A stretch of 64,000 nucleotides of DNA, from NCBI RefSeq assembly GCF_963675165.1, contig NC_087378.1:1853525-1917524 (forward strand), read 5' to 3'. Of this stretch, positions 23,701-35,724 are shown in pieces; within the stretch, counting starts at the first letter, position 1, and every line of letters begins with the position of its first letter. The notes under the pieces are model-generated. The model did no database searches, was not told where the DNA came from, and worked only from the letters and a program-made list of their open reading frames with translations. The stretch comes from Halichondria panicea. Lineage: Eukaryota > Porifera > Demospongiae > Suberitida > Halichondriidae. The translations under genes were made by a program, and so were the position numbers.

Positions 23701-26574
23701 GTGGGGGCAGTGTTGCTAGCCAGGAGCTGAGTGCTGATCGACTCTCTTCCGGAGTGCAAGCCAGTTACAAGACAGATTTATTTGATAAAAGACAGCCCAG
23801 AAACGATCAAGATTGTGACAACTCAATCAATTCAACAGAAAAATCTGAATCTGGTAGCGAATCTGATTCTAATTCGTCAGACAATTACACCTCACGCTCT
23901 AACTCATTTCTGTCCGAGAATCATAGCAGTGGCTTAGTCGCCAATGTTAGTCAATCTACCTCCCTTCATTCTGACAGCCAACAGATCTCTCCTAAAGAAG
24001 ATTATGAAATTAAAACTCGCGAGGCTGAATTAGATCAAGAGGTTTCAATGAGTGGGCCATTTGCTTGTGCAGAATCAGCTAATCCTGACGAGTCAAGAGA
24101 TAGTGAAATGGACACTGAGGATCCCGTCAATATGACCCATCCTGATGTCCCTCAATCCCCAAATGCTGATTACAATAGTAAGGATCCCGTCAACCAATAT
24201 GAATCACCAAACTGTTTCTCTCCAAAAGTTGACCAAGATTCTGTAGAGTCAGTGCAAGCTGTCGATGATGACGATAGTGAGGATCCTGTCAACGTGGCCC
24301 TTCAATACGAACCACCAAACTGTTCCTCCCCAAAAGCTGACCATCGTTCTGACGATAGTGAGGATCCCGTTAATACGACCCATCCTGGTGTCTCTCAATA
24401 TGGACCACCAAACGGTTCCTCTCCAAATGCTGACCAAGATTCTGTCGATGATGATGACAGTGACGACAGTGATATCCTGTGCACAGGATCTGAACTATTA
24501 ACTAATCATAACAAGTCGAAATCACCAGCTCTAGTTGAATCGAATACAGCCAGTGTTGGGTTCTATTTGGGTGCACCGAGTTTCAGTTCCAAACCATTGA
24601 AGGAAGATGTGGACACACTCTACAGACCCAGTACCATGACAACAAATTCGGACGAGAATAAAGAGCCCACTCATTCTGTGAAGACTGGAGCCACTCGTAG
24701 TGATCCTGTGGACCTAGTCGGAGATGACACGCAGAAATTCAAAGTCGGCCACCAGACAAAGACTGTAATGCGCCAGTACTTGGAGATTGAGGTATGCACA
24801 TGACTGTGTTGCAGCTGTGTGTTGTGTACTGCCCACGTGCGTAACATGTACATGGCATGTTAATAGTACACATTTTACGATGTACATGTTTTCCATTCTG
24901 TAACTTGTTTCTTTACTACCCCCAGCACATACTACAGACGCAAGCGGCCCACTTCCCAGACGGAGGGGCACAGCTGAGGGCACAGAAAGCAATGCTCAGA
25001 AGAAGATTAGACCATTTGAATGCTGCTCCCCCCAAAGTGCTCAGCTTAGAGGAAACTAGCCAGATTCTCAAGCAGAGGAACATTGTGGCTCAGTCAAAGA
25101 TGCTCACCACTGGAGCCATTGTACATCTGCACTCGTGAGTGGCTTGAAAAAACATTTGGCCCCTGTCCAATTTTTATACACTTCCACTATAAAGCTACAC
25201 CTGTGCTTATACATTGTGTACGTACATGTTCATTATTTTACAGTTCTGTGCATGTAGTGTTACATGTTCATTGACGATTGACACGGCACATCTAACTTGG
25301 CACCTGAAGCTTTTCACTGGCCCACTAAGCTACCACTTGCTCTTTCTTGCTTTCTTGATACATTGTTAATATTATGTTCAGAGGATGTTCCATCCCATGC
25401 ATTCTCTAGTTCCCTTGAGAACTGTCCCACTGAGGACACCCTGGCTGACGACCCTCCAGGCCTCTCTGTCCCTCTCATGATCCATCAAAGGAGGGCACTT
25501 GCCTGGATGGAGTGGCGGGAGAATCAGACACCAGCTGCTGGGATACTTGGTAAGTACATGTACATGTAGTGTTCTCATGTGTAAAGTACATACGTAACAT
25601 CCTCGTCTTTTGTGTCAGCACTTTGTTGCAAAATCCCACAAAACATTCGAGGAAAGCACCGTAGAGCGGGAAATTTTCGTGGGATGCAACATTTCGCGTT
25701 TTTCGAGGGCAGAGTAGTTAACGCAAAAATTAAAACTGGGATAAACTCCCATGCACCGGTATTTCACATGCAAAGCTATTGGTGGGTGTGGTTTCCTGGC
25801 ATTGAAACCCGAATATTAGAACCCACGAACATTTCTGCTGAGGGCTCTGTAGCCAAATAGCGAAAATTTCCCGCTATACGGTACTACTTAAACTCTAGGT
25901 TTGTTTGCTTACAAGTAAGACATTTACTGATTATTTTACTTCCCTCGCAGCTGATGACATGGGTCTTGGCAAGACTCTCTCTATTCTGTCTCTAGTCTGG
26001 CTAAAGAAGGGTAGCCGTGACGATATACGAGCCTGGATGAGACAACCACCTCCCAGAGCTGGATTCGTCAAGTCTCCAGCCACACTCGTGATTTGCCCTG
26101 CCTCGCTGTTACTGCAGTGGGAGGAGGAAGCTAGGAGCAAAATCAGTGGCCGTGTGTCCATCTATATCTACCATGGCAAGAAGATCACACACGACCCTTA
26201 CGAGTGAGTGGGTGGTTTCGCTGGATACATGTATCTAATAATTAAGGTTCCATTCTCGAAGAAATGTATAAGCATTGGTGACTTTTCTGAAATGGGCCTG
26301 TTTTGAGAAGCAAACTTTTGAGTCCTCATTACTTGAGTTACACATGTAAGGTTAATTTTTTAGCCCTTTGATGAAGCAAACAGTCTTACAGTGTATTTTG
26401 TTGCATACTGTGCATGTACGTGTACGTGTAGATGGTATACATTCAATAGTTCATATGCTTATTCATGTGCTTGAAACTGTACTGACTGTTTTTAATACAG
26501 CCTGGTGAACTATGATCTTGTGGTGACCACCTACGCCACTGTGGGCGGAGAGGGAACCTCCTGTGCCCCAGATG

Positions 26575-26607
<33 letters not shown>

Positions 26608-29600
26608 CGGAGAGGGAACCTCCTGTGCCCCAGAGTGTATAGTACATCCCCTGTATTACTTGACTCTTGCGTCAAGTGATACAGAAGACGATGTCCTATA
26701 CTTTGTATTTACTTTAACCTCCCCCTCTCCAGCCCGAGTCCAAGGTGCCCAAGCGTAAGAAACGAACTGTGTCGCACACCACGCTGTTTCAGATCCACTG
26801 GAGGAGAGTGGTTCTAGACGAGGCCCACAATATCAAGAACCCAAAGTCTGCCACATCAATGGGAGCCTGCAATCTGAGTGCTGGTAAATGTTTGTACAAA
26901 ATGTCACCTTTTGCTAAATTGCTGGCAGCTGTTAAAATTAATGTTGTGTACCTGCACTGGCTAAAGTTAATTACATACCCATGACATGGACTGAGTTGTA
27001 CTCCTCACTACAGACTACAGGTGGGCAGTCACGGGCACACCCATTCAAAACTGCCTCAAAGACTTCTACAGTCTCATCAAGTTCATTCATCTGGCACCCT
27101 TTGACGACTACAAGATCTGGAAGGACACAGTGGAGAAGAAAAGTAAGCCATAATATCTATGTACGTGTACATGTGTACCCTCACCCCTCACCCGCCTAGT
27201 AACCACTTAGTAAGTTTTGTTGTTGTTGTTGGAACTATACTACACTTTATCTGTATCTGTACCTGTACCTGTACCTGTACCCTCTGTGTGTCAGACATAC
27301 TGTACTGTAGATAACTGTAGGTGTTATAGGTACAACTGTTTAGTCTATATAATGGTTCTCTTCTGTAACATGTTTTAGTCTGTAAACTTGAACTACAGTG
27401 TAGCTTATGTTACGCATTGTAGTTAATTGTAGTTGCTCTGCAACAAGTTTTGCCTTGTTTCTTTATCACGTTACCGAGAAATTTTTCATTTCCTGTGTGT
27501 GTGCCCCTACAGAGACGGTGGGTATGCAGCGACTCAACACGATGGTGTCTAGTCTGGTTCTTCGTCGGACCAAAGCTGACCTCAACCCAGATCATCTCTG
27601 CCTCACCAAGAAGATCGTGATTCAGCACAGTATCAAACTGAGTGAAGATGAGATGGCTATTCATCGCTACATGTTCATTGAGGCCAAGTGAGTAACGCTG
27701 TACCTCACACTCACCCTAGCCATATTCGTTAATCTTGGGGCATTCTTTTGTCAGGAGTTTTTTACGAGTACTTGCGTCTAATTCTCTCCAATTACTCATA
27801 CTCTACAGTCAGGGTACATGTATGTAGTACCAAGAGTAGATCTTATCTCCATTACACTAATTATCTGCATTACGTAAATATTCATTATGTAAATGTAATT
27901 ATGTACATGTATCCTGATATAGCACATACATCTTTTACTATTTTCAGCAAAGGTATTGTACATATACTTATATGGCCTGTTGCAGTAGTACACAGGGCTG
28001 CATTGAGGGGGGGGGGGGGGGGGGGCGAGGGTATTTCGATTCATTAATAGGCAGTTGTACATGTACTGCTATAATTCTGACGACTTCTCGCCCCCCTACA
28101 TTTTTCATTTGCCCAATTCACCCCCCCCTGATCCAAAATCCTGGATGCAGCCCTGGTACACCAGTTTATTTGACCCCACAGGAAGGTGATGATCACCTGG
28201 CTAACGGAGAAGGGAGAGGACGTACGTGAAGAAACTGACTCAGCTGAAGTTGTGGTCCTCAAGCCTCACATAGAACCAATCATTACTCATCTAATGAGAG
28301 GGGCCGCGGCTAGGAGGGGCAGCGGTGTCCTGTGGTTGCTACTCAGGTCAGTCAATAGAGCTCCAGTTGTGAGTAGTATAGTAAGAGTCTGTATGGAGCA
28401 GACAGTAGTACAATAACAAACAAAAACTTTAAAAATGTTGGTGTTTAGGTCCAGCTGCTAATTACACTGTATATACATGACTGTATGAATTAAAGAACAG
28501 ATATCAGAGTTAATATTGTTGGTAAGCGCAGTGTAGTGCGTGTGCACTGTTGCTATGCAATAGTACTGGCCTTACAGACTGCGTCAGAGCTGTTGTCACA
28601 TGAAGCTTCTGGTGAATGGTATGGACGGGTCTGCTCCAGAAGCTAGCAGCAAAGATGATGTTGACCTTGATCTAATGATGGACACCCTCACTCTAGACAA
28701 CCCACCACCTCCTGAAATAGACCTGGTGAGTAACCACCACCATCACCACCCCCCCCCCCCCCACACACACACACACACACACACACAGCTGTCATGTTAT
28801 ATAAGTTCAGCATCGTTCGAATTTCTAGCGTGCATACATGCATGTAGTTTGGTCATGAATTCCGGTCTTTTGTTTGACAATACAATGTAAATATAATTTG
28901 CAGAGTGACCTTCCTGCCATATTCAAGCAAGATGAAATGAGCACCAAGGTTGCTGGTGTAGTCAACGAAATCACCAGGATCATCTCCATTGAAGACGACC
29001 CACCACAAAAATGGTGAGTCATGGAGATCGAGTCATGGAGATCGATAGGTACACAATTCTGTGGTTGCTTTGGTGGTAGTTCATACAACCTCTGTTACTG
29101 GTATAGACATTGCATTTGGGCTGTTTTATAGTATACCTTCTTTTTTTCCCACTAATGAACTGTACTATACACTTGTATCTTGCTCTACAGTGTGGTTGTG
29201 TCCCAGTGGACCAATATGCTGGACATCGTAGAGTACCAGCTGAATATTACTGGGATCTTCTGCACCAGGATCGATGGAAAGTGAGTCCTATCATATTGTC
29301 ACAGAGATACAATGATGACATATGTGCTTGTTCACAGGGTGGTTCCTGGGGAGAGACTGAACAGAGTAAAGCAGCTGAACTCTACAAGAAAGAACCCATC
29401 TGTAAGGCTACCATTTTAATAATGAAGTGGTAATGTGTGTAACAATGGCAACTTTTACATTATCATTATGTACATGTACATTACTGTACTTCGATCCTCT
29501 ACTCACATTCTCACAGGTGATGCTGCTCTCTTTGCAAGCCGGGGGAGTGGGTCTCAACTTGGTAGGAGCCAACCACCTCTTCCTGTTGGACATGCATTGG

Positions 29601-30248
29601 AACCCCGCCCTTGAGCAACAGGCAGCTGATCGTTGTCATCGGGTGGGACAGAAACGCGATGTCCATATACACAAGTTTGTGTGTGCCGGCACTGTGGAAG
29701 AGAAGATACTTCAACTTCAGGAGAAAAAACTTCTGTTGGCTAGCGATGTGATGAGTGGGTGAGTGATGTCAAGAGTTTATGATAGAAGAGAGTATCGAAC
29801 GTAGGCATACTGTGTATCAGATGTATGCGGAGAGTAACGTGACTTCCTGTATCTGTCACAAGCTTGGAATTTGCACACTGACCAATCCAAGCGTGGGTGA
29901 TGTAATCTATCAACCCATCCAAGTGTGGGTGATGTAATCTACTTTCTTGATAGATGACATCACCCACACTTGGATTGGTCAGTGTGCAAATTCCAAGCTT
30001 GTGACAGATACAGGAAGTCACGTTACTCTCCGCATACATCTGATGTACAGTATGCCTACGTTCGATACTCTCTCTCTATCATAAACTCTTGGTGATGTGA
30101 ATGCACATTTTGTGTGTGTTGTTTTATAGCTGGTGTGTGTTTTGTTGTGAATGTCCAATGTTGATTTTTCTGCAGTGCTTCACAGAGAAATCGCTCTACT
30201 GCCAGCAAGTTGTCTCTCACGGACCTCAGAAATCTGTTTGAGCTGTAA
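20782..30248 (+). CDS. TTF2: Transcription termination factor 2, SWI2/SNF2 ATPase with GRF zinc fingers
   Basis: dsDNA-dependent ATPase that releases RNA polymerase II from template (family knowledge). Exons: 20782-20806, 20861-20969, 21050-21121, 23504-24791, 24926-25120 or -25134, about 25384-25549, 25951-26203, 26501-26576, 26733-26883, 27014-27142, 27513-27687, 28182-28346, 28578-28725, 28904-29013, 29191-29280, 29338-29401, 29517-29758, 30176-30248; about 1,176 aa (human 1,162). The tiny first exon gives MYCVLCDHG, joining to [18 protein letters not shown], so the N-terminal GRF fingers are intact. A 400-residue acidic linker has degenerate EDPVN-type repeats. ATPase motifs: [55 protein letters not shown]. 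The junction near 25.1/25.4 kb is uncertain: donor 25134 breaks phase, whereas ATT|gtacat (25120) with AG at 25382-25383 keeps it. Confidence 0.93.
21191..21840 (+). repeat. Dispersed repeat H, copy 1
   Basis: From tatgcctcgaggcgtagccg to about 21610 the sequence matches 36480-36920 in reverse complement, over more than 300 bp with only scattered differences. It carries an internal GT microsatellite in both copies. It fills most of the left half of TTF2 intron 3. Confidence 0.8.
22778..23005 (-). pseudogene. RecQ-type helicase fragment (motif I region)
   Basis: The minus strand encodes 75 residues ending with [20 protein letters not shown], which matches the Walker A/motif I region of RecQ-type DNA helicases (GRDV..LPTG.GKS). 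It stops abruptly at a TAA right after FALLIASNI and has no following helicase motifs within reach. It sits antisense in a TTF2 intron beside palindromic elements. Most likely a fragment of a repeated or transposon-borne helicase gene; a terminal exon of something else cannot be excluded. Confidence 0.6.
23084..23236. mobile_element. MITE family D
   Basis: Left arm agaggatttcaagttggttg (with gcagaagttaaaagttaaag following) and right arm with the reverse complement (acttttaacttctgcccacc, then aacctgaaatctctgt). The loop contains catacacactgtatg. TTF2 intron 3. Related arms flank a younger element at 31.3-31.96 kb. Confidence 0.75.
25655..25883. mobile_element. MITE family A copy
   Basis: Left accgtagagcgggaaatttt and right aaaatttcccgctatacggt are inverted ends. 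The interior is degenerate. It lies in the TTF2 intron just before the exon that encodes ATPase motif I. Confidence 0.75.
29770..30091. mobile_element. Long-TIR MITE family B, copy 1, with 7-bp target duplication
   Basis: A near-perfect palindrome of 322 bp with arms of about 140 bp: caagagtttatgatag on the left and ctatcataaactcttg on the right. Flanked by the direct repeat gtgatgt (29763-29769 and 30092-30098). It fills the last intron of TTF2. The arms share gagtatcgaacgtaggcata with the copy at 48249-48721. Confidence 0.9.
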
Positions 30249-30533
30249 AACTGAAACTGTAATGACAAGTGCAAAGACAATTGATTTTTATCTGTATGCA
30301 ATGTATATACAATGTCTGTGTTTGTGTTGTGTTGAATTAATGTTGGATTCACGCCGCCCTTGATCATGCAAGTTTTGTATGTGGTAAAATTAGGTCATGT
30401 GGTTAAGACACTTATCCAAATACAGGAACTGTTTGTTTGGTAATGAAAATTAGAAAAGAAAGTAAATTGTGTAGCTAGCTAGCTACTGCACTGCACTGTA
30501 GAATATATATATCTCTCCTGTACCGTATACAAG
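30249..30533. promoter_or_regulatory. Spacer TTF2 end / attractin start
   Basis: 285 bp between the TTF2 stop and the attractin ATG, same strand. It must contain the attractin promoter. A tatatatat stretch lies at 30504-30512, about 25 bp before the ATG, too close to be a confident TATA box. Confidence 0.4.
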
Positions 30534-31078
30534 ATGTTACATAGAGGCTACGTGTTCAAGTCTCTCTGGCTGGCTCTACTATGTTATCTATCAGTCGCCC
30601 TGTGTCAAGATATCTCAGAAACAGACAATAATGTCACAACCACAAGTGCTCCACTTTTCTGTTTTAATGGAGAGTTGGTGGAAGGAGCCTGCGTGTGTCA
30701 GCTGGGATGGACAGGCACACTATGTGATGTCTGTAATAATGCCAGAATAAAGTAAGGATAGTAGGTGCAAGCAAAAATTTATACTCTAACTTGCTTTGCC
30801 GGGTATAATTATTGTGTATGAATCATGTACACTGACAACTGTACTGCATTGTATGTTGTGTGTAGAACTTTTATTTGTCACGTATTTTGTATATTTAAAT
30901 AGTTAGTCTAGTTGACTTGTGCTGTGTGCACAGTGTGTAGCCAGCACTTGTTGACGTATAGAGTAAACAAACATGACTCATTTTCCTGATCACATGCATA
31001 TCCTACCATATTAGTATTGAAGAACCTATTCTGTTCGGTTCTGTATGGGTGCCCAATAATATCCCTAACACACACACA

Positions 31079-31157
<79 letters not shown>

Positions 31158-34100
31158 CTCACTGAAGACAGTGGCCTCATATTCGATGGCAGTGAGAACT
31201 ACATTTCATTTACTGAGTGCCTCTTCTATGTTGAGGCAGATAGGTGAATTAAATAATTATACAAACTGTACTGTACTACCTTATGAAATGTAGAGCTCAC
31301 ATGATTGCTATTACGAGGATTTTAGGTTGGTTGAGTGTAACCATAGATAGAGTAGAGAGGGATTGGAAACGGAAGTACCCTCGAAGTACCATCTGTGTAT
31401 CTCCGCGGTGCTTACTTTTTAACACGAGGGCTAAACATGAATAATTCATGAGAATTGTTTTGCTCTCTGTAAGAAGTCCACGAGCAGTTCTGCTGCTAAA
31501 CATCAACTTTCTCTAATACTTGAGGCCATTTAGGACATAGGACACTGTTTAGTTACACAGTCTTAGCTATATCAAAGGTACTATAGGAACACAAGCATGA
31601 AAAAGCGCTCTGTGTACCTCTAGCTACTTCACGACAATCGAGATTATATTTTCTTTGTGATACCTACTATCAGGGGGCATGTGATTCAGTAATGGGGGTA
31701 GCTCTGAGATGTATGCTTTGGACACAATAAGTTTCCCGGGCTTTTGCGGGAGTTAAGAAGAGATACACGGATGGTCCTTGAGCCACTACGTAGACTTCAT
31801 TGTAAAACATCACGTGAATCACTTCCGTTTCCAATCCCTCTCTACTCTATCTATGGTGTAACCAACCAATTACTATAGTGCGGTAAACATACACAGTGTG
31901 ATTGAGGGTGATCACACTTAAACTTTTAACTATAGCAACCTGAAATCCTCTGTATCTCTCAGTGTTCAGTGCACTAAGGTGTTATCATTGTGTTACCGCA
32001 GCTCTGTGACGTCTATCCACTTGCGAGTGCGCTTGTTCCACACAGAGTGTCAGTGGGACGCACTCAGTGTCTTCAATGGTGACTCCATCTTCCATCCCAA
32101 GATAGCTGCCTACACGTAAGCTGCAAATAGATTTACTTCACTAAAGATGTATATGCTATACCAGGAAACATTTACCGTAATGCAGATACATTAATACCGT
32201 ATTGGGAATAAATTATAGCCATAGGATTTACAGGGCCATCTTTGAAACTGCAGGTCTTATGAGTTCCAGTTTTGCATTGCTTGTAGGATATCAGTATATA
32301 CTGCACAGGTGCTGTGTGTGCCTAATTGTCCAGGCCTCTAAGTTGCATTCCAAGTACTAGTGTCTGAAATTGAAATTGAAACTGACAAGAGTTTATGAAC
32401 TCTTGGTAATAAGTATACAAAAATGGAATTAGTACCTGTACAGGTTCAGTTGTTCATTGTTGTTACTGGCATCCTCTCTTACAGTGGTGACATCATCATA
32501 GAAGAGCCTACTTCGGTGGCAAATGCTTCTGCTAGCATGGACCCAGTCCCAGTCCAATACCAGGATCCGAGGGAGATCACACTTTCTGGTTCCGGTTCAC
32601 AGATGCTCCTCTACTTTTATTCCGACGCTGGTGCTGAGCGACCTGGGTTTGAGATAACTTACTGGTGAGCTGGATATACATCTGCCATCTTTAGCTTTTA
32701 AGTCACAACAAAATGTGGTCTTATGTGGTCTCTACCTTGCTGGTGTGGCTTCTGCTTTATATATTATAGTCCAAGTGCATCAAGTGCCATGTACTCCTAG
32801 CTACATGCATAAATTATACATCATCCAACTTTGCACCGTAGTCTTAGTCTTGCAATATGCTATTATAAACCAACTTTTCTCATTTGTTTATAGGTTAGAC
32901 TATGGTTGTCCTGACAACTGCTCTGGTCAGGGGGTGTGCGGTAATGGCAACTGCTCTTGTGACCCTGGTTGGACTGGCACATTCTGTCAACTACCAGTCT
33001 GTCCCAACAACTGCTCTGGGAATGGACTCTGTGATGACTCCATGAAGGCCTGCAACTGCTCACAAGGGTTCACTGGTGAGTGTTGTACCTACTGCACGTA
33101 TGTTGAGTGGTGTGGTATGTGCACCAAATCTTTGTTGTTATTCTTTATACATGTAGCTTGTGTGTGTTTCAATGTTTTCAGTCATTATAATCGGTGGTTG
33201 TATGACACTCCACTTCATTCCACTAACACTACACTACATGTAGGTGCTGACTGTTCCATTGACACCTCGACCACTCACTGGGAGAGAGTGACGACTGCCC
33301 CCCTCCCGGACACCCTCACACTCTCCACGCTTGCACGAGGCTCACACTCGGCTGTCGTGTGGGGGGGCTACATGCTCGTCTATGGGGGGTACCGTTTTCC
33401 CACGCAGGACTACTATTACAGAGCCCCAGCCAATGAGACGATGGCTAATGACACTCAAGAGGTCTCGATATTGCAATACCACTTTGCAAATAAATCATGG
33501 GAAGAAGTGAAAACGTACCCTAGTATTAGTATGGATGGGGATGCCCCTAGTAATAACAGCACTAACGGCTCGATGAGTGATGACCAACCAGGAGTACCGC
33601 AGCCACGATATGGGCACACTGCTGTGGTGTACAATGTAAGTTATACATGTGTATAGCTCATGATTCTTTTATAGGAGGCATGTTATCATTTCTTTGGATT
33701 CTGTATTAATCTTCAATCTACGAAGCTTGTACGCGTGGTAGAACTGGTGAAAGTAGAGTAGTATGTCATCCCACTAGCAATGAACCTTGCACCCTCACAG
33801 GACACCATGTACGTGTATGGTGGTGCCCTGCTACCATCAGAGGAGATAACCAATGAGCTGTGGGCTCTAGACCTGACCAACCTGACGTGGACCCTCCTCC
33901 CACCCCCTCCTGTCCCCAGCCCCACCTACTTCACCACCGAGCCGGATACAACAGTAACAAGTAAGAATGAATACACTGCTGTCAATTTGCTCAATGGCCA
34001 TATGTACATGTAAATTGGGTTCAAGAGGCCTGATAAATTATCATGTAATACATGTAATAATGATCACTAATTTTCTCATGTCCAGGCACTGTAGTCACTG

Positions 34101-35649
34101 CGAGTGTGTCTGAAATGGAGCCCCTCCCACTTGCTGTGCGTAGCCACACCTCCCACCTGGTCGGCAACAAGATGGTGACACTGTTCGGCCTCTCCCCTGG
34201 AAGGTCCACTTACCTCTCCTATGTGCAAGAGTACAACTTAGGTGAGTGACACTCTCATAGCACACTGTAGTAAGTACAACTTGATGTTATGATTCATACC
34301 CAACTTTTCTACAATGCCAGCCTGTAGTTGCTGCAACTGTTATTGTATTCTTCCCCCTTCAGACACGGGGGTGTGGTCTCTCCCTCGTGAACGTGGGATT
34401 CGTGTGGGAGGTAGGTTGGGACACTCAAGCGTCTATGACCCCCTATCTGGACTCATCTATGTGCACGGAGGAGCTTTTCAGACCGCTAGAGTAGGACTCT
34501 ATACACAGGCCCTTGCTCTAGACACTGCCACGTACTCTTGGTCTGTCTTCACCAGCACGTGAGTTTAGTGGCTAGAACTGCTCTACTGCTGATACCTAAA
34601 ACAATGTTGACAGTAGTATCCTTTTTAGTGCAATGGCACCTATAAAGTTTTAAAAGATGAGCCTATATATAATTATTATATTCTGCTAAGTGTCATGGAT
34701 TTCCTCCCCACCCATCACCATTAATTTCCTCATGCAGAGCCCCCCAACGCTATCTCCACTCATCTGTGCTCATCGGTCCCCTCCTTGTGACTTTTGGCGG
34801 CTGTGAGGCGGACGATGTGAATGCTGACTGCTTCACGAATGCCACACATATCTTCAACACCCTCTGTGGCACATGGGCAGAGCTATCTCTTCCCGGGTTG
34901 CCTGGAAACAGTAGTCGCTATGGACACAGCTCTGTCATGGACACTAGCGACGGATCTTTGCTTGTGTACGGTGGATTTCTGGGAACTTTTCATCACGATT
35001 TGCTGAGACTGGTGGTTGGTGATTGCAGTCAATTTGTAACGGAGGGTTCTTGTGTGAATGGGAGTGGTCTGTGTGCCTGGAGTGGAGCTGGAGAGTGTGT
35101 GAGTGTGGGGACTATCTCAGCTGGAAGTAACTTGACCTACCAGTGTCAAGTTGGTGAGTGGCTGTCTGTACTGATAGGTGTGCGCATAGTTGCCAATTAA
35201 CACTAAGCTTCTCTATAACGTCATGTAGGATTACATGGAGGTTCAATCAGAGTTTCAGACTCTTGTATATTTCTTCTCGCGTAGACCCTTGTCTGAGTGT
35301 GCGTAGTTGCGGTGCCTGCAACAGATTGGGCACCTGTGCTTGGAGCTCTACCAGCAACCACTGTGCAGCCAACCCCTCGCCAACCCCAGTCCCCTCCAGT
35401 GTATGTGACAGTGAGGCAGCAGACAGCTGCAGCTACTACATGAACTGTGCTGATTGCACGAATCACGACTGCTCTTGGGGAAGTGCTGGCGGAGAGACTG
35501 GCTGTGTCACTCCAAACACAGGTTGGTATGTTATGTGAAGTGAAAGTGAATATATCGTAAGGAGTTTCTTAGCAGCGCTTTGTGCCAGTCAATTTTGCAC
35601 TTTTTGCACTTTTTATTTTGTCATATAGTCATGTGTATAAGTCCAATAA

Positions 35650-35724
<75 letters not shown>

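Noticed and set aside
27748-28062. Frames of about 90-100 codons on both strands
   Set aside because: They lie in a TTF2 intron rich in G/C homopolymers and AT-rich DNA; no family resemblance, and TTF2 exons on both sides splice over them.
32385-32404. Short palindrome caagagtttatgaactcttg as a regulatory operator
   Set aside because: It matches the tips of the family B MITE and is more likely a collapsed or excised copy than a protein site.
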